Assembly: GCA_010093685.1 (NCBI GenBank)
Contig: MU006222.1
Coordinates: 124,001-188,000, forward strand
Source of the DNA: Ophiobolus disseminans
Lineage: Eukaryota; Ascomycota; Dothideomycetes; Pleosporales; Phaeosphaeriaceae
Direction: 5' to 3'
Length of the DNA stretch: 64,000 bases
Under the pieces are notes generated by a model. That model had not been told where the DNA came from. It ran no database searches and was given only the letters and a program-made list of their open reading frames with translations. A program made the position numbers and the translations under genes. Numbering within the stretch: the first letter of the stretch is position 1; each line of letters starts with the position of its first letter. Below are positions 10,182 to 21,949 of this stretch, piece after piece.

Positions 10182-11854
10182 ATGGATTCCGGCTTCGATA
10201 CGGGGACCATGTCATGGTTGACGCCGATGCCCATGCAGACGGTGACGGGGCCCGAGGGTCACATGTCGATGCCCATGGTGCCCATGGACCAGTACGACCA
10301 GCGCTCGACCTTCGACGCCGAGACCTTCGCAGGGTAGGAGCACCCGGTCGCGCCTGCCACACCCCATCTCTGCTGACACGTGCGCACAGGAGCGAAGATG
10401 CCTTCTCCACATACCGCCTCCACCACGCACCCCCGCAACTGCAGCGCCTGGCGAGCACCCCCTACGACGACCCCTTCTCCGAGACCCAGAGCACCTACGA
10501 GCTGCCCAACCACGCACACGAGCACGATGGCGCCCCCGAGAGCCCCAGCATCAGCAGCAACGACAAGCTGCTCAGCTTCTCGCTGCCTAGCGTTCCCTAT
10601 GCAATACTCAGCTATGCCATGCAGCGCGTCTCCATATCCATGTCGGCGCAGTTGCACGGCATGTTCTTTCTCGCAGAGTCGCCGTGGGCAGCAGCCGGCG
10701 ACGTCCAGGCAGCGCCTACCGAGTTGACCTGCTATAGGCGGAACCTATTCCAGATTACAGGCACCATCATGCTACCAAGAAGTCTGCGGCTCATCATGAC
10801 GGACCAAGGCGACCAAATACCCATCCTTGGAACAGAACTTACCATATCCGCCACCGAGTCGCTCGAGGGCAACTCGGTGAAAATCATATCCGTGCCCTGG
10901 AAGACTCCAGCGACCAGTACTGCGCCTGTCGAGGACAAGACAGAGAAGGAGCCGCCAACCTATCCACTTGATCTCACCACAGGCCAAGACATGGACTCTG
11001 ACTACGTCAACTTTCCTATAAGCTGGAAGAGACTGCAGTTCCGCATAGCGACAGCGAACAACGGGCGGAGAAAAGAGCTGCAGCAGCATTTTGTTGTCCG
11101 ACTCAAAGTGGTCGCCACTCTTGCGACCGGTGCAAAGATACCGATTTGCGAGATACACTCTGGCGCAATCATTGTTCGAGGGCGTAGTCCAAGAAACTTT
11201 ATACTGCGCAAAGACAGGCCACTCAATGGGGGGCCTCCTACTATACGGAGGCCACACAACTCGCAACAGCCTAGCCGAACACCTACAGGCGAGAGCCACC
11301 CTAACAACCAAAACAGTGGCCAGAACCAAAGTGTAGCGACATCGAAACCGATGGACATGCTACCGATGCCATTTGACTTCAGCACGAACGATATGCCCAT
11401 CTCGCCAGACTTCCTCGACTGGAAGGTACCAGGCGGAGGTGCCATGACTGCCATACCACCTGATCCGCCATCGTCGCAGATGCTTCATGCTACACCCTAT
11501 GCCCACTCCACGCCAGAGATAACGAGAATCATGCCGCCACAGAGGGCATCGATAGCCCCTGTTACCCTTTCCCTTACGGATGATGAACCGAAGAAGGTCG
11601 CCTCGCCTGGCGACCAAGCAAGGAAACGCGCTACTCCTGTGCGGCCACCTTCGTTCTCGATCGGCGTTGTTGGTAGCCCGGACGAAAGCGCGGATCTTCT
11701 CTACGAGTATTTCCCGCTTGGTCTGGACGACTGGATGCCCCCTGTCGATGCAGTGTACCGTCCTCATGTGGTCCATCACACTAATCTGCCACAAGACCCA
11801 AAGGCGCTCGCTGTGCAGAATCGGTCCAAACGATACTTTTCCGACGTGTTCTGA
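10182..11854 (+). CDS. ron1: Ndt80/PhoG-like transcription factor, GlcNAc cluster regulator
   Basis: Exons 10182-10333 and 10390-11854 encode 538 residues. The N-terminus is rich in Met, Pro and acidic residues. An NDT80/PhoG DNA-binding fold (p53-like Ig fold) spans about residues 110-330 and ends with the typical motif GAIIVRGRSPRNF. The C-terminal 200 residues are Pro/Ser-rich and of low complexity, and may be an activation region. Filamentous fungi carry several Ndt80-like proteins, such as XprG and Vib-1. The third type, RON1, is encoded in the Trichoderma reesei GlcNAc cluster and activates it. Placement between nag3 and hxk3 makes this the RON1 type. The family call rests on sequence and the regulon on context. 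Confidence 0.88.
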
Positions 11855-14091
11855 GGTCTTGCTACGTCCATCATGCGAGACGCAGTTTCCAGGGCAGGTC
11901 AGGGCGGCCATGGAAGGGCAACCATGTGATCGTGTCCTGCAGGCTTTGGTCGTTGGCCTTTTCCGCGGGTGGCCCAGATGAACCTGAAGACTCTGTCTGC
12001 CATCGTCGTGGGCAGGCACTTGAGCTTCATATGTTCACGCGGGGAGATAGCCGTTCACTGTGCTTGAAGAGCTCCCGTTGCCGAAGCTCACACAGCAATG
12101 AGCCATGATTGAACACTATTCATTTAATTGTCAGCTTGATGTTTGCTCCATTAAGCAGGGGTACCGTTTACTTACGACGACACGATCTTTGAAAGAGCAC
12201 AGAGGTGATCAATGAACACGATACATATAGGGGTACGACTTTCTTGAGATGTCATTACTATACCAAGCTGGCGGGTGTCACGTCATCTAAGCATTATATC
12301 CCACTATTCTTACTCAATCTAATCCATCCTCCACGTCACATCGGCTGTTTCCAACATAAGCACGTTCCGGGATGCTGACAACAAAGGCATAACACGTCGA
12401 AGACGAGGCATACGATACGAGCAGAACGCAACGGACGAGTGGTATTCACCCGTTCGAGTGCGCATTGCAACAACGACACATTGCACAGCATCCGTCCCAT
12501 CCTACATCTGCCAGCAGTAAACGAGCCTGGAGCTTGGCGAGTGCGTGGTGGGAGCGAGCAAATGTCACAGCAGCATGTCAGCTACCTCATGCAGTGGGAA
12601 ACTGCTACGACAAAGCGAGGCGGGCAAGGCGAGCAATATCAGGTCCTATCATAGCACCCACATAGCACGCATGCAAACCTATAGGACATGCGCTAATTCA
12701 GAAGAAGGCAATGTGATCTGTCGACAACTCAGTCTTGAGGTCGGACATCCTCTAGAAGTTCCGCCTGCCTTACGCGTGCAGCGTGTCGTGTTGTTGTGGC
12801 ATGTAACCCCAGCGATGCAACCCTTCGTTACCTCCACCACAAGCAGCCGAACACCACCACGCTATCACGCGCACGCGACTCTTGGCCTAAGTACCACGAC
12901 GGAGGCAAAACCGCATCCCATTAAGTAACGCTCTGCAAGAAAAATTGGGAAGGTGCTAAAATATACCGGCTACCAGAGTCTAGCCGCGGGAAGTGGGTCC
13001 TTCTGGACCCACGTGGAAAAGTTAGCTACGGAACGCCTTGTAGCCTTGTGAAAATGTAGGCGGCGCCTACCGGACTTGTGCCGGATGCGTGCAAACTGGT
13101 CGGGATATGGGCTTCATCCGGAAAAAAGACATCATGGACCGCTTGCATGGTCGCCTGGATGGTGGCACCGTTTCAAAACATTTTCTTGCGGTAGCACCGC
13201 ATAGCATCGCAATTTTGTGGAGCCATAACATCACCATCTCGTACCCGCGTACCGAGCAATCGCGTATCTCGACATCTCGCCTGCCTAATCCGTGGTGTGA
13301 GCCGGTTACTTGTACATCGGCGAAGCGGATAGCTGGAGAGTAGGACATATACACCACGACACAGTGGAAGGTGCATCTTCAGCATAGGATTCGACTTTAG
13401 TACTATGTGTGCTTGCGGCATGGTACCATAACATCAATCTAAAAGTTTCCGACGTTCCATTTGTTTCCAAGGCATCTACTGCACTGTGAGGGATCGTCAC
13501 ATCGCTCTTTATCTTGCCTTGCCTTGCATATGCTGCATGCGGGTTAATGATACTTGGTAGCAGTGCTAGACTCAACGATGGGTTCTGGTGCTAGCATGGA
13601 ATGGAAGCAGTGCTGTACGAGAATGTTGCAATGCTACCTATTCAGTCGTTGCGATGTTACAAGGCAGTCTACGTCCGACGTTTGCAAGTACACATGGTTC
13701 AGATGAGTTAGACAAAGCAACGTGCTCAGAAAGCACAAACAACCCCAGAGTCAGGTATAGCATGACATATTTCTGTGCAATTCAAGACAGTTCATTATTC
13801 TCGTAGCCATACTGCAAACTTCGTCCGTAGGACAATCGCCATTGTCCTAGAAGAAAAGGAAAATGAACGCCTGTAGAACATTTATCGCCCATGAATGTTC
13901 CTGCATGCATGCAAATAGATGTCGTGACGCCCCCCATATCTAAGCCCCGAAGAGCCTTCTCCATGCCTGAAAGAAAAAAAATGAAGAAATGACGATATGC
14001 GTATATACAACACAGCTCGAAGGGTATAAAGCAAACGCTTAAGAAACGAAGTTCAAAGAGGAAAAAATGCTCAAATAAACCCGTCTGCTGG
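11855..14091. other. Long convergent spacer inside the cluster
   Basis: This stretch of 2.2 kb lies between the 3' ends of ron1 and hxk3. It is long for a convergent spacer. Several short ORFs occur on both strands, but none shows a recognisable motif or exon structure. It holds no gene that I can support; a non-coding transcript cannot be excluded. Confidence 0.4.
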
Positions 14092-15861
14092 TTACTCGCC
14101 CACAAGACAACACACCGCGACCGCCGCGCCAAAAATCGCCGACTCAAGCGCAATCTCCAGGGAAATCGACTTCGGCGCCGCGCCCGACGCGGTAGTAAGT
14201 TCATCAAGATGCGACTGGCATAACTCCCTGAAGAAAGGATATTTCTCAATAACAGAGCCATTGCACCCAATGCTCATATGTTCCACAGACGCAGGCTCCA
14301 GGCCCTCAGACTCAATGCGCAGGACCCACAGGGCGTGGATACCCGTAGCGAGAAGCGCGGCTGCGCGGTGGGACACGAGTTGCGAGACCTGGCGGACGAA
14401 GTGGATATCGTTGTACGAGGGTTGTTTGCTGGTGGGATGTTTTTGCTGGAAGAGGGCTGTGGCGTTGGTGTAGTGTTTCGAGTTGTCCATTTCCATTGCA
14501 GCAATGGTGCCGGTGTCGAGGGTGTATGGGTCTGCGAGTTTATCTGGGATTTCGCCGCTGAAGAGGCCTGCTGTTCGCACGGCTTCGACAATGATGAGGC
14601 GCACGATTTCGCCCAAGTAGCGCCCGCTGATCATGTGCTCGAAGGGCTGGAAGTCCGGGCGCACGTGTGTGTCGTTTAGGTGGTCGTCCCAGCGGGTGGT
14701 GGGGAAGATGTGCTTGCCGAACATGCTGCACTCGGTGTTGACGAGCACGTGTGTGGCCTCGTCGAGCCATGTTTGGGGGTAGCCTTTGTATTTGGTGGCT
14801 GCGAGTGATGAGACAGGGAGGTGCACGGAAATGTTAAACCCAGTTCCTAGGATGACGGCAAATCGTGTAGACGGGTCGTCGTAGGCACGTGATAATAAAG
14901 TTGCAGATGAGTCGTTGACGATGGAGGCCATGTGTACGGGCAAGTTCTGTAAGGCTGTTAGTGGCTTGCTGGTGCTTGGTTGATGATGATCAAAGCTTAC
15001 CCTCTTTCTGCAAGGCGCCATGATCAACTCGCTGAGATCTTGACCAAGGACACCTTCAGTTGCGCGGAAGCCTTTGCCCATTTCAAGCAAATTCGCGCCA
15101 TGTGTTGATGTTTGTCTACAATCATGTTAATGGTGATATGAGAAGAGGGGCAATTCGACATACTCCACTGGAAAAGACCATGCTAAGCCCATGGGAAAAC
15201 TCTTGGTGCCATTGACGTTCTGCAATTGAGGATCTGCGAGTGCTTGCTGGATCTTCTCGGCCATCCAGTCAAAAAACAGCGTACCACTTCGCTGTCGGAC
15301 CTTCTCGTCGATCACGAAGCTCTTCATAGTGACTATGCGCATATGCTTGGCGTCGGGCTGTCCCCCGTTCAGCTCCACCAATGCAATGCGAAACGTCGAT
15401 CCCCCAACATCGAGCGCGAGATATGTGCCCTTTTCTCGGCCAGAGGGCAATTTGTGGTTGTAAGAGGGGAGCATACAGATGTCGCTGGCCTGGAGCTTTG
15501 GGGCGAACTGTTCTTGCAACTCTGCAGACATTTGCAGCAGCTTTGCGGGTTCAAGTGGCGCCTCCAGCAGGCGCTGGACTTCGCGTAAGAGGTCATCCAT
15601 GGTGCGATCGTATCTGCGAAGGGCATCTCGCGTGCGTTTTCGTGAGGATAGCGAGGGCAGTACAGAGTGGATCAGGGATGGCAACATGGCGATTCGCTCC
15701 AGAGCCGCGAGCAGGCCCTGCCAAAAGTCGATCATGAGCTTCTTGTACCAGCAGCGGTTGGCGGCGGGGTGGGACAAACGGTGAGGGTCACAATTGCCGT
15801 CAGATTCGGGAATGAGGGTGACGCGGCGTCTTTTGAAGCGTTTCAGCAGCAGGGAGGGCAT
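14092..15861 (-). CDS. hxk3: Hexokinase-family GlcNAc kinase
   Basis: Within this pathway the enzyme would phosphorylate GlcNAc to GlcNAc-6-phosphate with ATP. Exons are 15861-15164, 15115-15001 and 14946-14092, giving 555 residues. The phosphate-1 motif LALDVGGSTFR is at about 149-158. The sugar-binding segment reads LAWSFPVEQTSTHGA, where glucose hexokinases usually have FSFPxxQxS. The catalytic Asp lies in IVNDSSATL at about 282, followed by an adenosine-site region (VILGTGFN). Divergence at the sugar-binding segment fits the atypical fungal group that includes Candida Hxk1/Nag5 and Trichoderma HXK3. The frame stays open upstream of 15861 but only to a TTG, so the ATG at 15861 is preferred; 15735 is an alternative. 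An ATG at 16024 opens an overlapping out-of-frame ORF. Confidence 0.9.
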
Positions 15862-17415
15862 GGAGGGGTGCGGGTTTGTGTGATGATGGTGGTGATGGGC
15901 GGTGACAGCGGGGCCAGGTCTCAGGGTGAATGTCGTTTGCAGAAGTGATATCAGACTTGTCAGGCCGCGCAAGATGCTGCACGCGGTTTGCAATGCACGA
16001 AGAATTCAAGCGGGCCGGAGGCATTAGCAGACCGATGTCGCAAACGGCTCTTGAGCATGGTTGTACGGGTCGTCAACAGATTAGAAAAGGTTGTATCCGC
16101 TAGAAGACGTAGCAGGAAATGCTCCGGCGCCTGGCGAGCGATGGAGCGCGCTGAGGCACGGCAGACAGGGCACGTAAGGGTGATGGCTGCGGGGATCAAG
16201 GGAGGGCCGAGTGAGCGTGTGGCCGTGGGCAGATCTCGCCAGCGTGGCACTCGCGCCAGGCACGCAGCGATAGGCGTCATGGCGAGCACTGGCGGGGTCT
16301 CTTGGGTTTGTTTCTTGACGGCCATGCTACCGTTACGTCGGCGTGCTTTGCTAGACTGCGTTGGGACGGCAAATCTAGCCGTAAGCAGGCCTGATGGGAG
16401 TCGAGTGGTGGAGGCCGCCGCGGACGTGATTCACCCAAATTGCAACAGGCATTATGCGCGCACTGGCGATCAAGCGGCTGTTTCCAGCGCGCAAAGGCAG
16501 AGTGCAACCGCAATTAGAACTCATCACGACGTTGAAACAGAACAGATGCACGGCGGATGCGGCACGTGCGGCCTGCGCCAAGTTCCGAGCCCTCTCCCAG
16601 ATTGGTCTTAATATGCGCCTCTTTCAACCTCACGCCAACATGATCTGGAGACATCATAGCCGTCACCATCGCGCCTCACCAAGCCCCTGACTGCAACGGG
16701 GCCGGGCTCATTCAAGGTGCGGCGCTGACAGTTCACATACCCCGCGCGAGTGTAACCATCAGAGCCCCCTCGTGGCCCTGGACGGATGCTTATTTTCGGA
16801 CGCAAGGACTCGAGGGCGGCTACCGCAACATCGTGTTTCGCCTCGTGTGGCGGGACCCCTCAGGTAACCATGGCTTCCAGATACTGCACGGGGATAGTCT
16901 AGATGCGGCGATAAGCAGCAGGATGCGATATCGACATGCTATGATACGAGGTGTGGGTGCAACTCATGCCACCACCTGATTCCTCAGAGTGGGTACTCAT
17001 CAAAGATCGCCTTCGATCAGGAAATCACCAACCGACGATTGCAGACGACGAAGTCAGGGATATATGAAACCACTGCTGTGCGCCACTCTGACACTGTGCC
17101 ACCGGACGTACATGTGAACCGAGCAATCAAGAACGAGCACGCATCGACGATCTCTGTGGAACCCATTCCATTGAACTTATACCACCTGGTATTCGTTGTA
17201 ACACAAAGTAGGCTTGCGGCTAAAAACTGGGATATCATGCAAAAACCTGACAGCTCCCCGAGCGCCGAGATCTCGAAATCAAGCATTGTAAACTGTGCAA
17301 AGAAATGTACAAATTCGAATCGTGAAATGGTATCATGAGCCAAATATACAACAAAACACCCTCCCCTTATTTCCCTAAGCCTAAGCCATCATTATAGAAC
17401 CGTGAAGTCAATGCA
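15862..17415. other. hxk3 promoter and ngt1 3' region
   Basis: Both neighbours are on the minus strand. The part near 15900-16300 would be the hxk3 promoter and leader. An out-of-frame ATG ORF (16024-15800) overlaps the hxk3 start. I see no protein gene or RNA gene. Confidence 0.4.
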
Positions 17416-18998
17416 TCAGACCTTCACATCCTCGCCACGCGCGGGGACAATAGCCTTGGGCGCGACGTCTGCTACAGATTCGTCAGTGAAGGCGACATCC
17501 TTCTCAATCGGCACGGTGTCCTCGACTTTCCAGAGAATCACGGGAAGAGCGACAAGCAGACTGCCCGCGAGGAGACCCCAGTTGGACGCGAACATGGTCA
17601 TGAACGGGATCTTGGTATCGTCCAGGCGCCATGTGATGGCACCGCCAGCCGACTGAATGCCCTTGTAGAAGCCAGCGAAATTGGCAAGCTTGCGGCCGTT
17701 GTTGGTCAATGAGCCCATGAACCAGTAGACGCAGGTCTGCCATGCGGCATCGGAGAAGCCGTAGAACATGTACAGCACAAAGGGGCCAGCATAGCCCGCG
17801 TCCGCCCAGTCCTTTTGCGTGTTGGTCTCCTTGGCATGTTCAGACCAGGCGCGATCGTAAGTCTTTTGGAACATGTATCCGAATCCCCAGATGATCATGA
17901 TGAGTGCGAAAAGTGCAGCCCATGCCGCTTTGGCGCGCGTCGTGCGGCGGACACCCTTGAAATCGAGAGCAAAGCCGAAGACGTACGCGCCGACAATCTG
18001 CATGATGTAGTAAACAACGCCATTCAGGGCACGTGTGCGGGTGTTGAAGTAGGCGTTGTTGATCTCGGTGAAGTGGTAGGCGTAGAACCAGTTGGAGGCG
18101 AGGAACATGGGGAAGAGGAGAATGATGTAAGGATCCGTAAAAAAGGTCTGATACAGTCCAACAATCTCGGACTTCCACGACGGGTGCTTCATGACGATGA
18201 CCTTGGATCCATCCGCGCGGATGACGTCCCTTGCATCGACGAGCGTCCAGGCGAGGAGAGCACCAATGATTGTCAGAACAAGGAATCCAACATAGGTTCC
18301 ATCATTGACGGACGCAGCAGTCGTAGTATGGATGTTCTGACCAAGAGGAATCTAGTTAAGAAGAATTAGTAACTGTTGAGTGCAGAAACGGCGCACATGT
18401 GACGTACCAAGCTACCAATCACAGCACCCAGGTTGAAGATCATCCAGAACCAGGAAATATAGCGGCCCTTTGACTCCTCAGGTGGGTAGGACATCATAAT
18501 GGCTCCCTGAGCACACCACAATAGACCGGCGCATACACCAAGAAGCGCACCGGCGAAGGTGGTGAACCCGAGATTCTGGGTATGGTTGTAGGACAGGTAG
18601 GACGCCACATATATGGAGTAACCCACACCTCCAAAAGACAAAGCGGTGCGGATACCAAGCTTGTTGGTGAAGGTTCCGGCGAAGAAGCCCACTACGGCAA
18701 AGGTCGAGTACAAAGCCGTGTTGGCCTTGTTGTTTGCGGCCGGGTCAAGCTGGCCGCCGCCGCCCATGCCGTTGAGCGCATTGAACATGCCCGGGCACAT
18801 GAAGCAGACGAAGGAGACGATGATCAGCTGGACCGGTGGAGATGCGAACCATGGCAGCTTGAATCCGAGCACGGTGAAGCGCCTGTATTTCCACGAGTTG
18901 GGCAGCTGGAGCGTGGTGCTGTCGCTCAATGAATGGTCGGCAGAGCTGACATCGTGGCCGGGGACGGTATTCTTGTCGTATTTCTCGTTGGTCGCCAT
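17416..18998 (-). CDS. ngt1: UNC93-type MFS transporter, candidate GlcNAc importer
   Basis: This is a polytopic membrane protein of 508 residues from exons 18998-18408 and 18351-17416. A hydrophilic N-terminus of about 50 residues is followed by 11-12 hydrophobic segments. The first of these contains CPGMFNALNGMGGGG, typical of the UNC93/DUF895 branch of the major facilitator superfamily. The C-terminus is charged and cytosolic-looking. It sits inside the GlcNAc cluster and is divergent from dam1, where the Trichoderma and Candida pathways have the importer Ngt1. Substrate and symbol are assigned by context. Other UNC93 proteins transport different solutes or have no known substrate. Confidence 0.82.
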
Positions 18999-20243
18999 TT
19001 CGAAGAAGATGTTGGTGATGAATGTGTTGGTGTGGAAGTGAGTGACTCCGGGGTATTAATGTTGGTGGAGGCCGAGGGTAGCCAGGCAGGTGACCAGCTT
19101 CAAACAATGAGAATACGGCCAGCAAGATAAGAAATACTAGAGGCCACACTCAGGCCACACGAAGTGCGATAGTCAAAGGCTATAATTAAGTGTGGACTGA
19201 CACGATGTAAAGCGAGGGGCAGCTCCGTTTTAAGCATCAGTAAGCCAAGGTCTGCCCACGGCCCATACACAGTCAATCTCCTTGGACTACAGCCGTGTTG
19301 GGCCTACCGCAGCGGGCGTTAGCACGCGACACTTGCTGGCATGGGATTGACAATGAATCTTGCGCCCGCCAGCAGCTGTCGAGGATTCGCTGGCGGCCAA
19401 ACGCCTCGCACCAACATAGACATGCATCAACCCGTGTTCGCGACCCCGGCTTGTAACACCATCGGACGCCCGCCAAGCAGCTGCGCCGGTGCAGTTGGTG
19501 CACTTGCTGCAGCGTCACGGGAGGCGTTCGCTCGGAAGACAGCTCGAGGCTTACAGGGCGGGGTTTTGGGAGGGTGGGCTTATCGGATGCTCAGGATTTG
19601 CCCGCCTCTCTGTGGTGCTGTTGGCTGCTGGCTCGCCTCCCCGGCACATTAACGCGAACTAACGACGCCGCGAGCAGCCACGATTACCACCCTCATGTAA
19701 CCTCACAAACTCACCGTCTCTGCCAAACCGCATGCTTTATCGTGAGCCCTCCCATCGCGCAGCGACGGCTCACGATTGTTTCCCCTCATGGCTCACGTCC
19801 GGCGCAAGTGCAAGCATCGTGTCGGGATTGATAGCAGTTTTCATCACAAGTGCTGGTCTGGTAACATGACACGCCAGGATATCTTCACCACCTGCAGATA
19901 AGCGTGTTGTACGACCACGTTCACATTGCCTTCCATTGCAGCGTCTTGTGCCTGGTGTGACCCGCCACGAGCGCAACACGAGCCCTGGATCGAAGCAGAC
20001 GGTTGGTCGCAGGCGACATCTGTTCGTCGTCGAAATGAGCGCTTCCGGTAACTCTGGCCGCTGTCACATCGTGACAAAGAAACTGGCGGGCAAAGGAGCG
20101 TGCGTCACGCTCACCCGCAAGACGTGATGTGCTCTCAAGTCTCTCAAATATACTCAGTTGTCTACTGTCAAACGCTGCACATCTAGCAATTATACTGCGC
20201 TCTCTCAGACCGCTGCACTTGAGTACAACACACGAGCTCCATC
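18999..20243. promoter_or_regulatory. Divergent ngt1/dam1 promoter region
   Basis: These 1.25 kb are shared by the transporter and deaminase genes, so one region could switch both uptake and the last catabolic step. I found no clear GNCACAAT copy here, unlike the dac1/nag3 promoter. A related CTCACAAAC occurs near 19711. No gene is seen. Confidence 0.4.
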
Positions 20244-20297
20244 ATGTACGCATATGCACTGCCTGCAGCACTGCAGCATTACGCTTACCGCTTGTAG
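20244..20297 (+). promoter_or_regulatory. Mini-ORF exposed when dam1 intron 1 is retained
   Basis: In unspliced RNA the A and T of the dam1 start codon are followed by the intron's G, so the same bases begin an ATG. That frame runs 17 codons and ends exactly on the TAG of the intron's acceptor site (20295-20297). Spliced RNA starts the enzyme; unspliced RNA starts a dead-end peptide. Confidence 0.55.
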
Positions 20298-21656
20298 GCG
20301 GCTAATCATCAGGGACGATCCTCAGACTGCATCCAAGTACATCGCCGACTACCTCATTGGTGCTTACTCCTGCTCCTTGCGCAGTCCACGCCGCCTGCTA
20401 ACGGCCTTACATAGAACGTATCAAGGCCTTCAAGCCCACTCCAGAGAGACCGTTCGTCCTGGGTTTGCCCACTGGAAGCAGCCCGGTCTTCGTATACGAG
20501 CACCTCGTCCAGCGCCACAAAGCTGGCGAAATATCGTTCCGCAATGTGGTCACGTTTAACATGGTAGGGATACTGCTCCTCCGCCGCATCCTTACTATCG
20601 GGTGTGGCACAACAGCATGGCACAGAGAAGCTGACCGCATCAGGACGAGTACGTTGGTATTCCGCGGGACCATCCGGAGAGCTACCACTCCTTCATGTAC
20701 AAACACTTCTTCAGCCACGTAGGTGCTCCTTGCCGCGGGGTTTCCACCTCGTGCCCAGGCCGAGTTCGATGAAGGACTGACGTTTCAGGTCGACGTTAAC
20801 CCGGGAAACATCAATATACTCAACGGCAATGCGCCAGATCTGGAGGCTGAATGCCAGGAATACGAAGAAAAGATCTTGCGATTTGGCGGCATCGAGCTGT
20901 TCCTGGGCGGCATTGGGCCCGACGGCCACATTGCGTTCAATGAACCCGGTTCCAGCCTGAAGTCTCGCACGCGCGTAAAGACCCTTGCGTACGACACCAT
21001 ACTCGCCAACTCGCGATTCTTTGGGAACAACCTGGATCAAGTACCGAAAATGGCGCTCACGGTTGGTGTCCAGACAGTCCTGGATGTAAGTCCCTTGCCC
21101 CGCCCTTACAGACCCCAGCCTGTGTCTTACATGTTTCAGGCCCGCGAGGTGGTCATCATAATCACCGGCGCACACAAGGCTCTAGCCTTGCAGAAGTGCA
21201 TCGAGGGCGGTGTGAACCACATGTGGACACTATCCAGCCTGCAACTGCACCCACACCCAATGATTGTCGTCGACGAGGATGCGACCCTCGAGCTACAAGT
21301 CAAAACCGTCAAAGTAAGCTTCCCAACAAATAATTCTCCGCGTTTTTCGACCGGTCTGTGCTTACTGCATACAGTACTTCAAGAGCATCGAAATGGTCGG
21401 CGACGAACTCGGGTTCCGACAGAAACTCCCTCGAAAGCGCGACTCCCTCATCGATGAGGTGAATACCCAAGCCCCGAAACCAAAAGCCAACGGCATTCGA
21501 TTGACTGTGCCACAATTCAACGTCTCGCGCTCGGCGAGCCCTGTGCTGGAACCAATGAGCGCGAGGCTGACGGACGACGAGGCGAGGACTCTTATCTCCG
21601 TGGACGCGCTGGAAGACTCGCCTACGTCTTGCATGAGTGCGCGCGTTGTGTGCTGA
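20244..21656 (+). CDS. dam1: Glucosamine-6-phosphate deaminase with a start codon split by an intron
   Basis: The enzyme converts glucosamine-6-phosphate to fructose-6-phosphate and ammonia, feeding GlcNAc carbon into glycolysis. The 346 residues come from seven exons: 20244-20245 (coding part), 20298-20359, 20415-20563, 20644-20718, 20789-21085, 21140-21313 and 21375-21656. All junctions keep frame. NagB-family motifs are GLPTGSSP, FNMDEYVGI with the catalytic Asp, and GGIGPDGHIAFNEP with the active-site Asp-His-Glu set. The C-terminal 70 residues are a Ser/Pro-rich extension absent from the 266-residue bacterial enzyme. The start codon is AT joined to G across a 52-base intron (GTACGC..TAG), giving an N-terminus of MRLIIR, as homologues begin. 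No in-frame ATG exists before the substrate loop, so an upstream start is needed. Confidence 0.9.
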
Positions 21657-21949
21657 TTTATTGAGTTCGTTCCGGTGAAGGAGCGCGAAGTCTTACCGCT
21701 TGTTCATGTTTCCTTGACTCTCACAGACTGCATACCTCTTAAGACTGATTTAATGTACTCGCACCTGGAAGGTGCATGCATAGTAGATTGATTATTACTT
21801 TGATACACATAGCACGCATGAGTAGCGGTCGGATACCGACACTTATTCGCGATGCTTTCCTGATTGATTCAGGGCTTTAGATAGGCAGACAGGAAGTATT
21901 CCAGCGACTTTACATCAAAACTACGTCCTTCAATCTCCCCAGCTCTTTC

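Noticed and set aside
15862..15993. An N-terminal extension of the hexokinase with a run of six His
   Set aside because: The upstream open frame begins with TTG, not ATG, so the His run is probably untranslated leader.
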